Assembly: GCF_004010325.2 (NCBI RefSeq)
Contig: NZ_SADR02000005.1
Location: 1-64,000, forward strand
DNA: 64,000 bases
Direction of reading: 5' to 3'
From: Mesorhizobium sp. M00.F.Ca.ET.216.01.1.1
GTDB lineage: Bacteria; Pseudomonadota; Alphaproteobacteria; Rhizobiales; Rhizobiaceae
Every line of letters begins with the position of its first letter. The first letter of the stretch is position 1. The position numbers were made by a program, and so were the translations under genes. This document shows, piece by piece, positions 28,402-39,399 of this stretch. Under the pieces are notes generated by a model. That model saw only the letters and a program-made list of their open reading frames with translations, did not search any database and had not been told where the DNA came from.

Positions 28402-30108
28402 TTAGGCCACTCCAGCGATCGCCCTGGCGAATTCGCTTGCCGAAAAGGGTTCGAGGTCGTCGACCTGTTCGCCGACGCCGATGAAATAGACCGGCAATTT
28501 GTGCTTTGCCGCGATCGCCACCAGAATACCGCCGCGCGCCGTGCCGTCCAGCTTGGTCATCACCAGGCCGTTGACGCCGGCGACATTGCGGAAGATCTCG
28601 ACCTGGTTGAGCGCGTTCTGGCCGGTTGTGGCATCGACCGTCTGCAACACGGTGTGCGGGGCTTCCGGATCGAGCTTGCCCAGCACACGGACGATCTTCT
28701 CCAGCTCGGCCATCAGCTCGGTCTTGTTCTGCAGCCGTCCGGCGGTATCGATGATCAGCACGTCCGAGCCGGCCTCTTTTGCCCGTTCGAAGGCGTCATA
28801 GGCGAGGCCGGCGGCATCGGCGCCGAGCTTCGAGGCGATGACCGGCGACTTCGTGCGCTCGCCCCAGATCTTCAGCTGCTCAATCGCGGCAGCGCGGAAG
28901 GTGTCGCCGGCGGCGAGCATCACCGACAGGCCGCCATCGGTCAGCTTGGCCGCCAGCTTGCCGATGGTCGTGGTCTTGCCGGTGCCGTTGACGCCGACCA
29001 CCAGGATGACATGCGGCTTGTGGCTGAGATCGAGTTCCAGCGGCATGGCGACGTGGGTCAGCACCTTCTCCACCTCGGTCGCCATGATGGCGCGGACTTC
29101 GGTGTCGGAGACATCCTTGCCGTAACGGCTGGCGGCCAGCGCATCGGTGACGCGCAAGGCCGTCTCAATGCCGAGGTCGGCCCGGATCAGCACATCCTCC
29201 AGATCCTGCAGGGTGTCCTCGTCCAGCTTGCGCTTGGTGAAAACGCCGGCGATGTTGCCCGACAGTTCCCTGGAAGAGCGGGCAAGCCCCTCCTTCATAC
29301 GCTGGAACCACGAGCGTCGATGGGCCGGCTCGGGCGCCTTCTGCGGTTCGGCCTTTTGCTCGACCTTTTTGGTGACGGTTACCTTGCCGGGGGCGGGAGC
29401 AGGTTTCGGCTCCGGCAAAGGTTGCGGCACGGCTTGTGGTTCGGGCGCGATGTCATCAAGGATCGGCTGCGTCTCGACCGGCGCGGGCTGGCGAATAGGG
29501 GGCGCGATTTCAGCCGGAGGAGCTTCAGGCTCAGGTGCTGCCGGCGTCACGTCAGCGGGCGGCGCCGAGTCTTGCGCATGTTCGCGCCACCCCTCACCCT
29601 TACCCTCTCCCCGTGAAGGACGGGGTGAGGGGGGCGTCGGCGTTGGGGCTTCTTCTTCGACGCTTTCAGAAAGAGGCTCGGCCTTACGATCCGGCACCTT
29701 CTCCCCGTCTCTATACGGGGAGAAGGTGCCGGCAGGCGGATGAGGGGCAGGGCCACGCTCTGATGTCGGCACCTCCGGGGGCGCCGGCTGGGGAGCGGCC
29801 GGGATCTCCTCGGGCGCAGGAGTTTCCGGTTCCGGCGGCTGCGCTTCCTCGACTGGAGAAGCCGGCGGCGGTGCTTCCGGCTCCATCGCCGGCGCGGCTT
29901 CCGCCTCCGGCTCCACAACCGGCGCAACCGCCGTCTCGGGCTTCGGCTCCTCGCGCTTCGAAGACTCCGGAGCGGCCTGCTCGGCGGCCGGTTTCAGCGC
30001 CTCCAGCGCGTCCCATTTGATCGGCGGCAGCGGCGCGGTTTCGTCGACCCGCTCCTCGACGACTTCCTTCTTGCCGAACGAAAATATCTTCTTGAAAAAT
30101 CCAGCCAT
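28402..30108 (-). CDS. ftsY: Signal recognition particle receptor FtsY
   Basis: GTPase that docks SRP-ribosome complexes on the membrane. The 568-residue product has a short basic N-terminus (GFFKKIFSFGKKE), a very long Pro/Glu/Ala-rich acidic linker to about residue 255, and the conserved N and G domains after it (RSSRELSGNIAGVF, GVNGTGKTTTIGKLA, DTFRAAAIEQL, DTAGRLQNK, TKLDGTARGG). It is longer than typical FtsY because the linker is expanded: residues ~120-140 (HPPAGTFSPYRDGEKVP) and ~159-174 (SPRPSRGEGKGEG) are translated dispersed-repeat sequence. It lies downstream of mtaB on the same strand. Confidence 0.96.
   Translation of the reverse strand: MAGFFKKIFSFGKKEVVEERVDETAPLPPIKWDALEALKPAAEQAAPESSKREEPKPETAVAPVVEPEAEAAPAMEPEAPPPASPVEEAQPPEPETPAPEEIPAAPQPAPPEVPTSERGPAPHPPAGTFSPYRDGEKVPDRKAEPLSESVEEEAPTPTPPSPRPSRGEGKGEGWREHAQDSAPPADVTPAAPEPEAPPAEIAPPIRQPAPVETQPILDDIAPEPQAVPQPLPEPKPAPAPGKVTVTKKVEQKAEPQKAPEPAHRRSWFQRMKEGLARSSRELSGNIAGVFTKRKLDEDTLQDLEDVLIRADLGIETALRVTDALAASRYGKDVSDTEVRAIMATEVEKVLTHVAMPLELDLSHKPHVILVVGVNGTGKTTTIGKLAAKLTDGGLSVMLAAGDTFRAAAIEQLKIWGERTKSPVIASKLGADAAGLAYDAFERAKEAGSDVLIIDTAGRLQNKTELMAELEKIVRVLGKLDPEAPHTVLQTVDATTGQNALNQVEIFRNVAGVNGLVMTKLDGTARGGILVAIAAKHKLPVYFIGVGEQVDDLEPFSASEFARAIAGVA
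29588..29633. repeat. Palindromic repeat inside the ftsY coding region, first element
   Basis: CACCCCTCACCCTTACCCTC followed by TCCCCGTGAAGGACGGGGTG and a G-run: arms CCCCGT and ACGGGG around a short loop, with outer CACCCCTC/GAGGGG pairing. It encodes the Arg/Gly/Pro stretch at FtsY residues ~159-174 and keeps the frame open. Confidence 0.75.
29691..29750. repeat. Palindromic repeat inside the ftsY coding region, second element
   Basis: A perfect 18-base inverted repeat (CCGGCACCTTCTCCCCGT and ACGGGGAGAAGGTGCCGG, six-base loop) continues into GCAGGCGGATGAGGGGCAG. The right part is the same sequence as the right half of the intergenic element at 16152-16328. It encodes FtsY residues ~120-140. 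Confidence 0.9.
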
Positions 30109-30120
30109 GCTTTGCGTTTC

Positions 30121-31434
30121 TCAGGCGGCGCGGGCGGCAAGCGGCGCGGCGATCAGGCGGGCGCCGTCGTGGCCGGTGATATCAGCCTCGACGATGTCGC
30201 CCGGCGCGCCTGTGGAGACCGCGGCCAGCGTGAATCCCTCAGTGCGGCCAAGCCCATCACGCTCCACCAGGATCGACTGGCGCGTTCCCGCGAGCGCGGC
30301 CAGATGGCGGCGGTATGCGGCCTCGCCGGCGGCACGCAGCCGTGCGGCGCGCTGCTTGACGACCTCGCGACGAAGCTGCGGCATGCGCGCGGCGGGCGTA
30401 CCCTCGCGCGGCGAAAACGGGAAGACGTGCAGATGCGTCAGCCCGCACTCCTCAACGATTTCCAACGAATTTTCGAACATCTCGTCCGTCTCGGTCGGGA
30501 AGCCGGCGATGATGTCGGCGCCGAAGACGATGTCGGGGCGAAGCCTGCGCACGTCCTCGCAGAAGCGGATCGACTGCTCTCGGTTGTGCCGGCGCTTCAT
30601 CCGCTTCAGGATCATGTCGTCACCCGACTGCAGTGACAGATGCAGATGCGGCATTAGCCGCGGCTCGCTGGCGATGGTTTCGAGCAATTCGTCGTCGGCC
30701 TCGATCGAATCGATGGAGGACAGGCGCAGGCGCTTCACGTCAGGCGCCTGCTTCAAAATGGTCTTCACCAGCCTGCCGAGCTTCGGGCTGCCCGGCAGGT
30801 CGGCACCGAAACTGGTCATGTCGACGCCGGTCAGTACGATCTCGGCGTAGCCGTTGCCGCACAGCCGTTTGACCTGCTCGATCACGGCACCCATCGGCAC
30901 CGAGCGTGAATTGCCGCGGCCGTAGGGAATGATGCAGAAGGTACAGCGATGGTCGCAGCCGTTCTGCACCTGAACGAAGGCGCGCGCACGGCCCTCGATG
31001 GCGTCGACCATGTGGCCGGCCGTCTCGCGCACGGAAAAGATGTCGTTGACGCGCGCCTTCTCAGTGTCGTTGACGCCGAAATCCGGCAGCGCACGATAGG
31101 AATGCGCCTTCAACTTCTCCTCGTTGCCAAGCACGAGATCGACCTCGTCCATGGCGACAAAATTCTGCGGCCCGGTTTGCGCGGCGCAGCCGGTGACGAT
31201 GATGCGGGCCTGCGGGTTGTCGCGGCGGGCTTTACGGATCGACTGTTTGGCCTGGCGCACCGCCTCGCCGGTGACGGCACAGGTGTTGAAGATGATGGCG
31301 CCGCCTTCCAGCGCGCCGAGGCCGGCACTTTCCGCCTCGCGACGCATCACCTCGGACTCATAGGTATTCAGCCGGCAGCCGAAGGTGACGACGTCAATAC
31401 CCTTGGAGACGGACCCCTTGGAGAGAGGCGCCAT
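30121..31434 (-). CDS. mtaB: tRNA (t6A37) C2-methylthiotransferase MtaB
   Basis: Radical SAM methylthiotransferase that converts t6A37 to ms2t6A37 in tRNAs decoding ANN codons. The 437-residue product has the UPF0004 N-terminal cluster cysteines (TFGCRLN, FNTCAVT, VTGCAAQ), the radical SAM motif CDHRCTFC (CxxxCxxC) and a C-terminal TRAM domain (ILVERDGLGRTEGF). The start is ATG 31434, which shares its A with the dapF stop (TGATG). It precedes ftsY by 12 bases. MtaB is favoured over MiaB and RimO by the NTCAVT and IPYGRGNSRS segments. Confidence 0.93.
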   Translation of the reverse strand: MAPLSKGSVSKGIDVVTFGCRLNTYESEVMRREAESAGLGALEGGAIIFNTCAVTGEAVRQAKQSIRKARRDNPQARIIVTGCAAQTGPQNFVAMDEVDLVLGNEEKLKAHSYRALPDFGVNDTEKARVNDIFSVRETAGHMVDAIEGRARAFVQVQNGCDHRCTFCIIPYGRGNSRSVPMGAVIEQVKRLCGNGYAEIVLTGVDMTSFGADLPGSPKLGRLVKTILKQAPDVKRLRLSSIDSIEADDELLETIASEPRLMPHLHLSLQSGDDMILKRMKRRHNREQSIRFCEDVRRLRPDIVFGADIIAGFPTETDEMFENSLEIVEECGLTHLHVFPFSPREGTPAARMPQLRREVVKQRAARLRAAGEAAYRRHLAALAGTRQSILVERDGLGRTEGFTLAAVSTGAPGDIVEADITGHDGARLIAAPLAARAA

Positions 31435-32318
31435 CAGGCGGCGCTCTCGGTGTCGCGGGCCCACACGCCGGTCGACGGTTCGAAACTGCCGGAAAATTCC
31501 CATTCGGCAGCACCGGTGAGGATGACGTGGTCGTCGCCGCGCCACTCGACATGCAGCGAGCTGCCGCCAGGCGTCATCAGCGTGACGCTGCGGCCAGTCC
31601 GCTTGGTACGAGCTGCAGCGACCACCGCGGCGCAGGCGGCTGTGCCGCACGCCTTGGTCGGGCCGGCGCCGCGCTCCCAGGTGCGGATGACCATGGTTTC
31701 GGGCGAGGTCACCTGCGCGATGGTGATGTTGGCGCGCTCGGGAAAGATCGGGTGGTTCTCTAGCAGCGGACCGAAGCGCTCGAGCTCGTAGGACCAGACG
31801 TCGCGGTCGACCCAGAAGATGGCGTGCGGATTGCCCATTGAGACGACCGACGGCGAATGCAGCACCGGCGCATCGATCGGGCCGATCTGCAACTCGATCA
31901 TACGGGTGTCGCGGAATTCCTCGGCCAGCGGGATATCCTGCCAGCCGAAACGCGGCTTGCCCATGTCGACCGAGATCAACCCGTCGGCATGTTCCTCGGC
32001 GTTGAGAATGCCGGCGACGGTCTCGAAGGCAAACGACTTCTGGCCGGTCTCGGCGGCGAGCGCCTGGACGACGCAGCGCATGCCGTTGCCGCAAGCCTGT
32101 GCTCCGGAGCCGTCGGAATTCAATATCTCGATGAAAAAGGCCGTGCCCGGCGTCCTGGCGTCGTGGATCGCCATGATCTGATCGAATTTCGTCGCGGCAT
32201 CGGCATCAAGCGCAAGGGCCGCCGCCGGCGTCACCCGATCGGCGCGACCGCGCATGTCGGCAACAATGATCTCGTTGCCGATGCCGTTCATCTTGGCGAA
32301 AGGGGCAGTGCTTGCCAT
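31434..32318 (-). CDS. dapF: Diaminopimelate epimerase
   Basis: Converts LL- to meso-diaminopimelate for lysine and peptidoglycan synthesis. At 294 residues it is of normal length. The two catalytic cysteines lie in the matching motifs [11 protein letters not shown] (residue ~75) and [11 protein letters not shown] (residue ~220), and the segments KMNGIGNE at the start and [10 protein letters not shown] are also present. It is the first gene of the dapF-mtaB-ftsY-yciB run on the minus strand, joined to mtaB by a one-base overlap. Confidence 0.96.
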   Translation of the reverse strand: MASTAPFAKMNGIGNEIIVADMRGRADRVTPAAALALDADAATKFDQIMAIHDARTPGTAFFIEILNSDGSGAQACGNGMRCVVQALAAETGQKSFAFETVAGILNAEEHADGLISVDMGKPRFGWQDIPLAEEFRDTRMIELQIGPIDAPVLHSPSVVSMGNPHAIFWVDRDVWSYELERFGPLLENHPIFPERANITIAQVTSPETMVIRTWERGAGPTKACGTAACAAVVAAARTKRTGRSVTLMTPGGSSLHVEWRGDDHVILTGAAEWEFSGSFEPSTGVWARDTESAA

Positions 32319-32391
32319 CGATCGAAAGGTCTCTTGCCAGTTTGGCGCCTATATGGCGGATACCGGCCGAAATTACCAGTGCGGGGCGCAT

Positions 32392-32553
32392 TTAGGTAAC
32401 CGTAAACACACCCAGCACCATCAGCAGGAAGACGATCAGAACGATACCGATGAGAATACGAACGCCCGTGGCGGCAGCTCCTGCCAATGCCGGCATGCCG
32501 AGCAAGCTCGCAGCCGCAGCGACGATCAAAAGAATGACAATCCATCTGAGCAT
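32392..32553 (-). CDS. DUF1328 small membrane protein
   Basis: Protein of 53 residues with two hydrophobic helices, the DUF1328 (YtjA-like) pattern: MLRWIVILLIVAAAASLLG, a short Gly/Ala turn (GAAATGVRI), then a second helix IGIVLIVFLLMVLGVF. ATG 32553 follows GAGGTATTTTC. Members are common in proteobacteria and often appear under envelope stress; the function is unknown. It stands alone upstream of dapF. Confidence 0.88.
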   Translation of the reverse strand: MLRWIVILLIVAAAASLLGMPALAGAAATGVRILIGIVLIVFLLMVLGVFTVT

Positions 32554-32618
32554 CGAAAATACCTCGCGGCCGGTGGATTTGAAACGGTCCACGCTGCAGC
32601 CGGCAGATTGGAACCGAC

Positions 32619-33669
32619 CTACAAACGTGTTTGCAATGCCTTGGGTTCCGTTGGCCGGCTGTCAGTCTGGACCGCCGGCACGTCCCAGGCCTCGCCGGGA
32701 AGCAGGGCGCGAAAGCGCTCCCGAGGGACTTCCTGATGATCGAGCGCCTCGGCAAGCTTGCGGACCGGCTCGTCCACCGGCTCGTTGGTAAGCCGGAAAG
32801 TGCCCCAGTGGCAGCCGGCGGCATAGGCGGCATTGCACAAAAGCATGCCCTGCACCGCCTCATCCGGGTTCTGGTGATGCGGCTCCATGAACCAGCGCGG
32901 TTCGTATCGGCAGGATGGCGACGCGGAAGCGGCCATGTTTCTCGGCCATCAGCCGGTAGTTGATGCCGTCGTGGAAACCGGTGTCGCCGGCAAAATAGAC
33001 TTTGCCGGCGGGTGTTTCGACCACGAAGCCCGCCCACAGCGCCATGCGCCGGTCGCGTGCGCCGCGCGCCGACCAGTGATGCACCGGCTCGACATGGATG
33101 GCGACGTCTTCGCCGACGTCGAAGCGGTCGCCCCAGTCGTGCGCCGACACTCGCATGCCGGCAACGGCGTCGTCGATGATGGCGTCGTTGCCGAGCGGGG
33201 TCACCACCAGCGGATCGTGCCTTGCCTTCAGCCGCCTCAACGTGGCGACGTCGAGATGGTCATAGTGGTTGTGGCTGACTAGTACGAGGTCGATCGGCGG
33301 CAGTTGGGAAAAGGCGATGCCCGGCGGATTGACGCGCTTTGGCCCGGCAAAGGAGAGCGGCGAGACGCGCGGCGACCAGACAGGATCGGTGAGGATATTC
33401 AGCCCGGCCGTCTGGATCAGCAGCGTGGAGTGGCCGACCATGGTGACCCGCAGACCTGGGCCGTCGATCCGCGCTGCCGGTCTTGCCGGCGCAAACGGGC
33501 TCGGATTTGCCGCCGGCCATTTCGAGCGTTCGCCGCCAAGCTGCCATTTCAAAAGATCGGCGAAGCGTCCCGGCGGCTTGCCGTTGGGGTTGAAGAACAA
33601 GGTGCCGTCGAAATGATCGCTGGGCGGGCCGCTATAATAGCGATTGGCGGCTCTTTTTCTCGCAGCCAA
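32619..33669 (-). pseudogene. MBL-fold metallo-hydrolase, frameshifted
   Basis: A metallo-beta-lactamase-fold hydrolase of the NAPE-PLD/UlaG-like type in two frames. The first holds the metal motif SHNHYDHLD, the N-terminal GPPSDHFDGTLFFNPNGKPP and the second metal segment VYFAGDTGFHDG; it runs off course after FRVAILPI. The second frame resumes at YEPRWFMEPHHQNPDEAVQ, which is the normal continuation. About eight bases appear missing near 32907 (CCGAT joined directly to ACGAA). The start is unclear: TTG 33669 behind GGGAG is the best candidate. The C-terminal metal ligands therefore would not be made in frame. Confidence 0.85.
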
Positions 33670-33924
33670 GTTTTCATCTCCCGCAGAATTCTGTTTCCTC
33701 AGAGATAGAGCCGAAGCCGGCTGGCGCAAGCATTTGGCCGCCGAACCCCAGGGGCCGAGAGGCTATGTAGGTTGCGTCTGGCCGCTTGATCGCGATAAAT
33801 TTGCAACAATCTTGCTGCAAACCGTATTTTAACCATATCGGGTTGAAATTTTGCCACCTTCTCCATCTTGGTGAGGGGAGATTGTGCGGATGGCACCCCC
33901 CAGCCGAATCCGACGGAGGTTGTA

Positions 33925-34467
33925 ATGAATTTTTCGAAGACCGGCCTGGTGGCCGTATCGCTGGCTGCGCTTGTTGCAAGCGGCTGTTCAACCTCGCGCT
34001 TTTCGTCGATGGACTCGGAGCAGCCGGCACCGCTGGAAGCCGCGCCCGCCGGCAAGGTGACTGCGAACCAGCTGCCGCCACCAGCGTCGCCCGGAACCAC
34101 CGACCCGTCGCAATTCCCGACGGCGCCGCAGAATGCCCAGGTGGCCGCGTTGCCGCCGGACGGTACGGCTCCCGCCGGAGCAGCGGACCTGACGGCGACC
34201 AGCGTCGCCGGCGTATGGACCGCCAACGTTTCCGGCCAGAGCTGCAAGGTGGCGACGCCGCAGACCAAATTCGGTTCCGGCTATCGCGCAGGACCGCTGC
34301 ACTGCCCGGCGCCGATCGACGGCATCAAATCCTGGAACGTCGCCGGCAAGCAGCTGACGCTCTACGATGAGAATGGCGGCACGCTGGCGCGGCTCTATTC
34401 CTCGGGCGGCGAGAAATTCGACGGCCAGACTTCCAACGGCCTGCCGATCTCGCTTACAAGAGGCTGA
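33925..34467 (+). CDS. omp19: Omp19-like lipoprotein, AprI/Inh-type protease inhibitor domain
   Basis: Outer-membrane lipoprotein of 180 residues. A signal peptide with lipobox VASGC (lipidated Cys ~21) precedes a Pro/Ala-rich linker and a C-terminal domain (residues ~95-180). The segments GQSCKVATPQTKFGSGYRAG and LYDENGGTLARLYSSGG closely follow Brucella Omp19, an inhibitor of host and bacterial proteases with an Inh-like fold. The start ATG 33925 has GGAGG. A protease-inhibitory role is inferred from homology. Divergent from the metallo-hydrolase remnant and 23 bases ahead of zapE. Confidence 0.9.
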   Translation: MNFSKTGLVAVSLAALVASGCSTSRFSSMDSEQPAPLEAAPAGKVTANQLPPPASPGTTDPSQFPTAPQNAQVAALPPDGTAPAGAADLTATSVAGVWTANVSGQSCKVATPQTKFGSGYRAGPLHCPAPIDGIKSWNVAGKQLTLYDENGGTLARLYSSGGEKFDGQTSNGLPISLTRG

Positions 34468-34490
34468 TCCGCTCGATAACGAAGTGACCG

Positions 34491-35690
34491 ATGCATCTGC
34501 GTGACGGCCTCCAGACCCATGCGACCGTCAGGCAGCGCTACGACCATCTGGTCGAGACCGGAACGATCGCGCGCGATCCGGCGCAGGAGCGGATCGCCGC
34601 CGCACTCGACCGGTTGATCGATGAGATCTCGGTAAAGCGGCTGGCGCAGAAATCGAGCGCGCTGGGCTGGCTATTTGCCCGCAGGCGCCAAGCGCAGGAG
34701 GCGGTCAAGGGCCTCTACATCCACGGCGGCGTCGGCCGCGGCAAGACCATGCTGATGGACATGTTCTTCGAGCTGCTGCCGGTCAGGCGCAAGCGCCGCG
34801 TGCATTTCAATGACTTCATGGCCGACGTGCAGGACCGCATCCAGAAGCACCGGCTGGCGCGCAAGAACGGCGACGTCAGGGAGGACGACCCGATCCCGCC
34901 GGTGGCCCGAGCCCTGGCCGACGAAGCCTGGGTGCTGTGCTTCGACGAGTTTTCCGTAACCGACATCGCCGATGCGATGATCCTTTCCAGGCTGTTCTCG
35001 GCGTTGTTTGGCAGTGGCGTGGTGCTGGTCGCCACATCCAATGTCGCGCCGGAGGATCTTTATCGCGACGGTTTGAACCGCCAGCTTTTCCTGCCTTTCA
35101 TCGGTATCCTGGAACGGCACGCGCAGGTGCTCACCCTCGACGCCGACAAGGACTACCGCCTCGACAAGCTCAGCCGCATGCCGGTCTATATCACCCCGGC
35201 GGATACCGCCGCCGATGCCGTCCTCGACGAGGCCTGGGAGGTGATGACGCATGGCCGGCCGACGACCGAGACGGCGCTGACGGTGAAGGGCCGGCAGGTG
35301 GTGGTGCCGCGCGCGGCCGGCGAGGCGGCACGTTTTTCCTTCGCCGATCTTTGCGAAAAGCCGCTCGGCGCCCGCGATTTCCTGGCCATTGCCGGCCGCT
35401 TCTCGACCGTCTTCATCGACCATGTGCCGGTGCTCGGCGAGGGCAAGCGCAACGAGGCGAAGCGCTTCATCCTGCTGATCGACACGCTCTACGACCATCA
35501 TGTGCGGCTGGTGCTGAGTGCCGCGGCACCACCGGCGCAGCTCTATGCGGCCAGGCGCGGCAACGAGGTCTTCGAATTCGAGCGCACGGTATCGCGGTTG
35601 ATGGAGATGCAGGGCCACGAATGGCTGGAGGATTGGGTGGAGAGGCAGAAGGAACGGACGGCCGCTGAAGCGCAGCGGGCACAGGCGTAG
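34491..35690 (+). CDS. zapE: Cell division protein ZapE (AFG1-like ATPase)
   Basis: AAA-type ATPase of 399 residues associated with the Z-ring in enteric bacteria; the mitochondrial relative is AFG1/LACE1. Walker A GGVGRGKTML is near residue 79, Walker B LCFDEFSVTDIADAM near 148, and a sensor segment VVLVATSN follows. The C-terminal FIDHVPVLGEGKRNEAKRF and FERTVSRLMEM are family blocks. It may share a transcript with the Omp19-like gene upstream. In many Alphaproteobacteria zapE lies just upstream of mdh, as it does here apart from the debris between. Confidence 0.94.
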   Translation: MHLRDGLQTHATVRQRYDHLVETGTIARDPAQERIAAALDRLIDEISVKRLAQKSSALGWLFARRRQAQEAVKGLYIHGGVGRGKTMLMDMFFELLPVRRKRRVHFNDFMADVQDRIQKHRLARKNGDVREDDPIPPVARALADEAWVLCFDEFSVTDIADAMILSRLFSALFGSGVVLVATSNVAPEDLYRDGLNRQLFLPFIGILERHAQVLTLDADKDYRLDKLSRMPVYITPADTAADAVLDEAWEVMTHGRPTTETALTVKGRQVVVPRAAGEAARFSFADLCEKPLGARDFLAIAGRFSTVFIDHVPVLGEGKRNEAKRFILLIDTLYDHHVRLVLSAAAPPAQLYAARRGNEVFEFERTVSRLMEMQGHEWLEDWVERQKERTAAEAQRAQA

Positions 35691-36008
35691 CCACCATGCG
35701 TTCGTCATCCTGGATCGCCACATTTTCCTCCCTGTCACGGAATGGATCCCAGGGTCTCCGCGACGTCGCTTCGCTCCTGCTCCGCCATAGGATTGTTTGG
35801 GAAGGATCGGGTAGTTTGGCGGCCGGAACTGCGGGCTCACAAACAAACCCGCAGTTCCGGCGGCAGGCGACCGTCCCTAGGATCGGGCAGCACCCGACGT
35901 CACCAGGGTCCCTGCCGTCTTGTCCGCCATCGCTTGGAGAGTTGATTGGGCTGCTGGCCTGCCGCCACGCCCGCAAACAATCCGAAGCCTTATAAGGATA
36001 GCATCGGC
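35691..36008. other. Repeat-rich intergenic debris after zapE
   Basis: No protein gene. It includes GGATCCCAGGGTCTC followed by CGACGTCGCTTCGCTCCTGC, a type of sequence I recall as dispersed in rhizobial intergenic regions, and the strong dyad listed next. It leads into the IS110 fragment. Confidence 0.5.
35822..35861. repeat. Perfect 14-bp inverted repeat downstream of zapE
   Basis: GCCGGAACTGCGGG (35822) and CCCGCAGTTCCGGC (35848) are perfect inverted copies with a 12-base loop CTCACAAACAAA. There is no T-run, so it is more likely part of a dispersed repeat or mobile-element end than a terminator. Confidence 0.85.
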
Positions 36009-36304
36009 ATGGCCTTCCTGCACCAACAACCACGTCTTTGCCTTGGCCTCGACATCGCCAAGGACACCATCACCGCTTCCGACGGCGCCACCACCCGCAT
36101 CATCGCCAATCAGCGCCGTGCGATACGTGCTTCTTGAAGAGCCGCAAACAAGCGGACCTTGTCGTCTGCGAACCGACTGGAGGCCATGAAGGCCTGGTGC
36201 TCGAAGGGTGCCTGCGCGCCGGCATTGCCTGCCATCGCGCCGATACGCTCAAGCTCAAGAGCTTCATCCGCTCCTTCGGCACTCTCGGCAAGAGCGATGC
36301 CATC
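36009..36304 (+). pseudogene. IS110 family transposase, N-terminal fragment, frameshifted
   Basis: The first frame reads LCLGLDIAKDTITASDG (the first catalytic Asp of the DEDD transposase). A stop follows after QRRAIRAS because one base is lost near 36126. The next frame continues LKSRKQADLVVCEPTGGHEG (catalytic Glu) and TLKLKSFIRSFGTLGKSDAI, then stops matching where DAID should lead into the rest of the domain. About the first third of an IS110 transposase is left, so the element is dead. Confidence 0.85.
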
Positions 36305-36436
36305 GGCAAGTGCTGCGATCATGAAATGACCTGGCGAGGCGAGATAGGCGGCCAGCCTGTCAGCCCTCACCGGCTGGTCGAACACGTCCCCGGCGGCCTG
36401 CGTCACAAGGGCGGCATCGCATGGAAACAGCCTCGA
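36299..36436 (-). pseudogene. N-terminal fragment of a GNAT acetyltransferase
   Basis: On the minus strand, one frame reads CDAALVTQAAGDVFDQPV and RADRLAAYLASPGHFMIAAL, the N-terminal strand and helix pattern of a GNAT family acetyltransferase (VFD-P-V ... AAYLA-P-H). It ends at the IS110 junction, where GCCATCGGC is shared by both. No start codon with a ribosome-binding site and no acetyl-CoA loop remain, so this is a broken gene truncated by the transposition or a later deletion. Confidence 0.55.
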
Positions 36437-37645
<1,209 letters not shown>

Positions 37646-37677
37646 TCCCGCAGTAGATTGATCTGGAGATATCGAGC

Positions 37678-38871
<1,194 letters not shown>

Positions 38872-38875
38872 TCCG

Positions 38876-39247
38876 GTGCCTCCGCACAAGATAAACCTGG
38901 TCGAGGCGGCGGATGCGAAGATCAGACGAGTCTTCGATCCGCACATCGCCGGTGACGTCAACGACTCCCAGGTCAAGATCGCCAAGTTCGGCGAAATCTT
39001 CGACTGGCACGCGCATGACAACGAGGACGAAGCGTTCCTCGTGCTGCGCGGCCGCATCGCCATCGATTTCCGCGACGGCACGGTGGAACTCGGCAGCGGC
39101 GAGTTCATCGTCGTGCCGCGGGCCGTCGAACACCGTCCGCGCTCGCTGAGCAAGGAGCCGGTGGTGCTGATGTTCGAGCCGGCGACGACGCTGAACACCG
39201 GCAATGCCAAGAGCGACCTCACTGTCGCCGACTTGAAGCGGCTCTGA
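38876..39247 (+). CDS. Cupin domain-containing protein
   Basis: Single-domain cupin of 123 residues inserted between sucC and sucD. Cupin motif 1 reads [20 protein letters not shown] (metal-binding His-x-His and Glu) and motif 2 [14 protein letters not shown] (His). The GTG start at 38876 lies five bases after the sucC stop, so it is translated from the sucCDAB message. Such small cupins often bind metal and either isomerise sugars or have no known reaction. The function is unknown; its position suggests expression with TCA genes. Confidence 0.85.
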   Translation: MPPHKINLVEAADAKIRRVFDPHIAGDVNDSQVKIAKFGEIFDWHAHDNEDEAFLVLRGRIAIDFRDGTVELGSGEFIVVPRAVEHRPRSLSKEPVVLMFEPATTLNTGNAKSDLTVADLKRL

Positions 39248-39249
39248 CA

Positions 39250-39399
39250 ATGAACGCGGTGCCGCCCTTTTCGCTTTCCCATGATTTCAATCCGGACGAT
39301 AGCTACCTGGAATTTCGCGCGGCCGGCAGTGAAGCTTGGCAAGACATGATGAGCGGCGCCTACCGGCGCGTCTCGCCTCACTCGATCAACGGTTTGTAA
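39250..39399 (+). CDS. Hypothetical 49-residue protein between cupin gene and sucD
   Basis: ATG 39250, two bases after the cupin stop, opens a 50-codon frame ([17 protein letters not shown] at the start, [18 protein letters not shown] in the middle). Tight packing behind the cupin gene and protein-like codons favour a real small gene or the remains of one. No family was recognised. Its last codons and stop fall within the first unit of an 18-bp tandem duplication. Confidence 0.5.
   Translation: MNAVPPFSLSHDFNPDDSYLEFRAAGSEAWQDMMSGAYRRVSPHSINGL

Noticed and set aside
27718..29616. 632-codon plus-strand frame opposite yciB and ftsY
   Set aside because: Composition is Glu/Gln/Arg/His-rich as expected from GC-rich antisense sequence, and it crosses two well-identified genes, a palindromic repeat and an intergenic gap.
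36110..36298. Continuation of the minus-strand GNAT frame across the IS110 fragment
   Set aside because: Beyond 36299 the frame is only the antisense of the transposase fragment; GNAT-like sequence stops at the junction.
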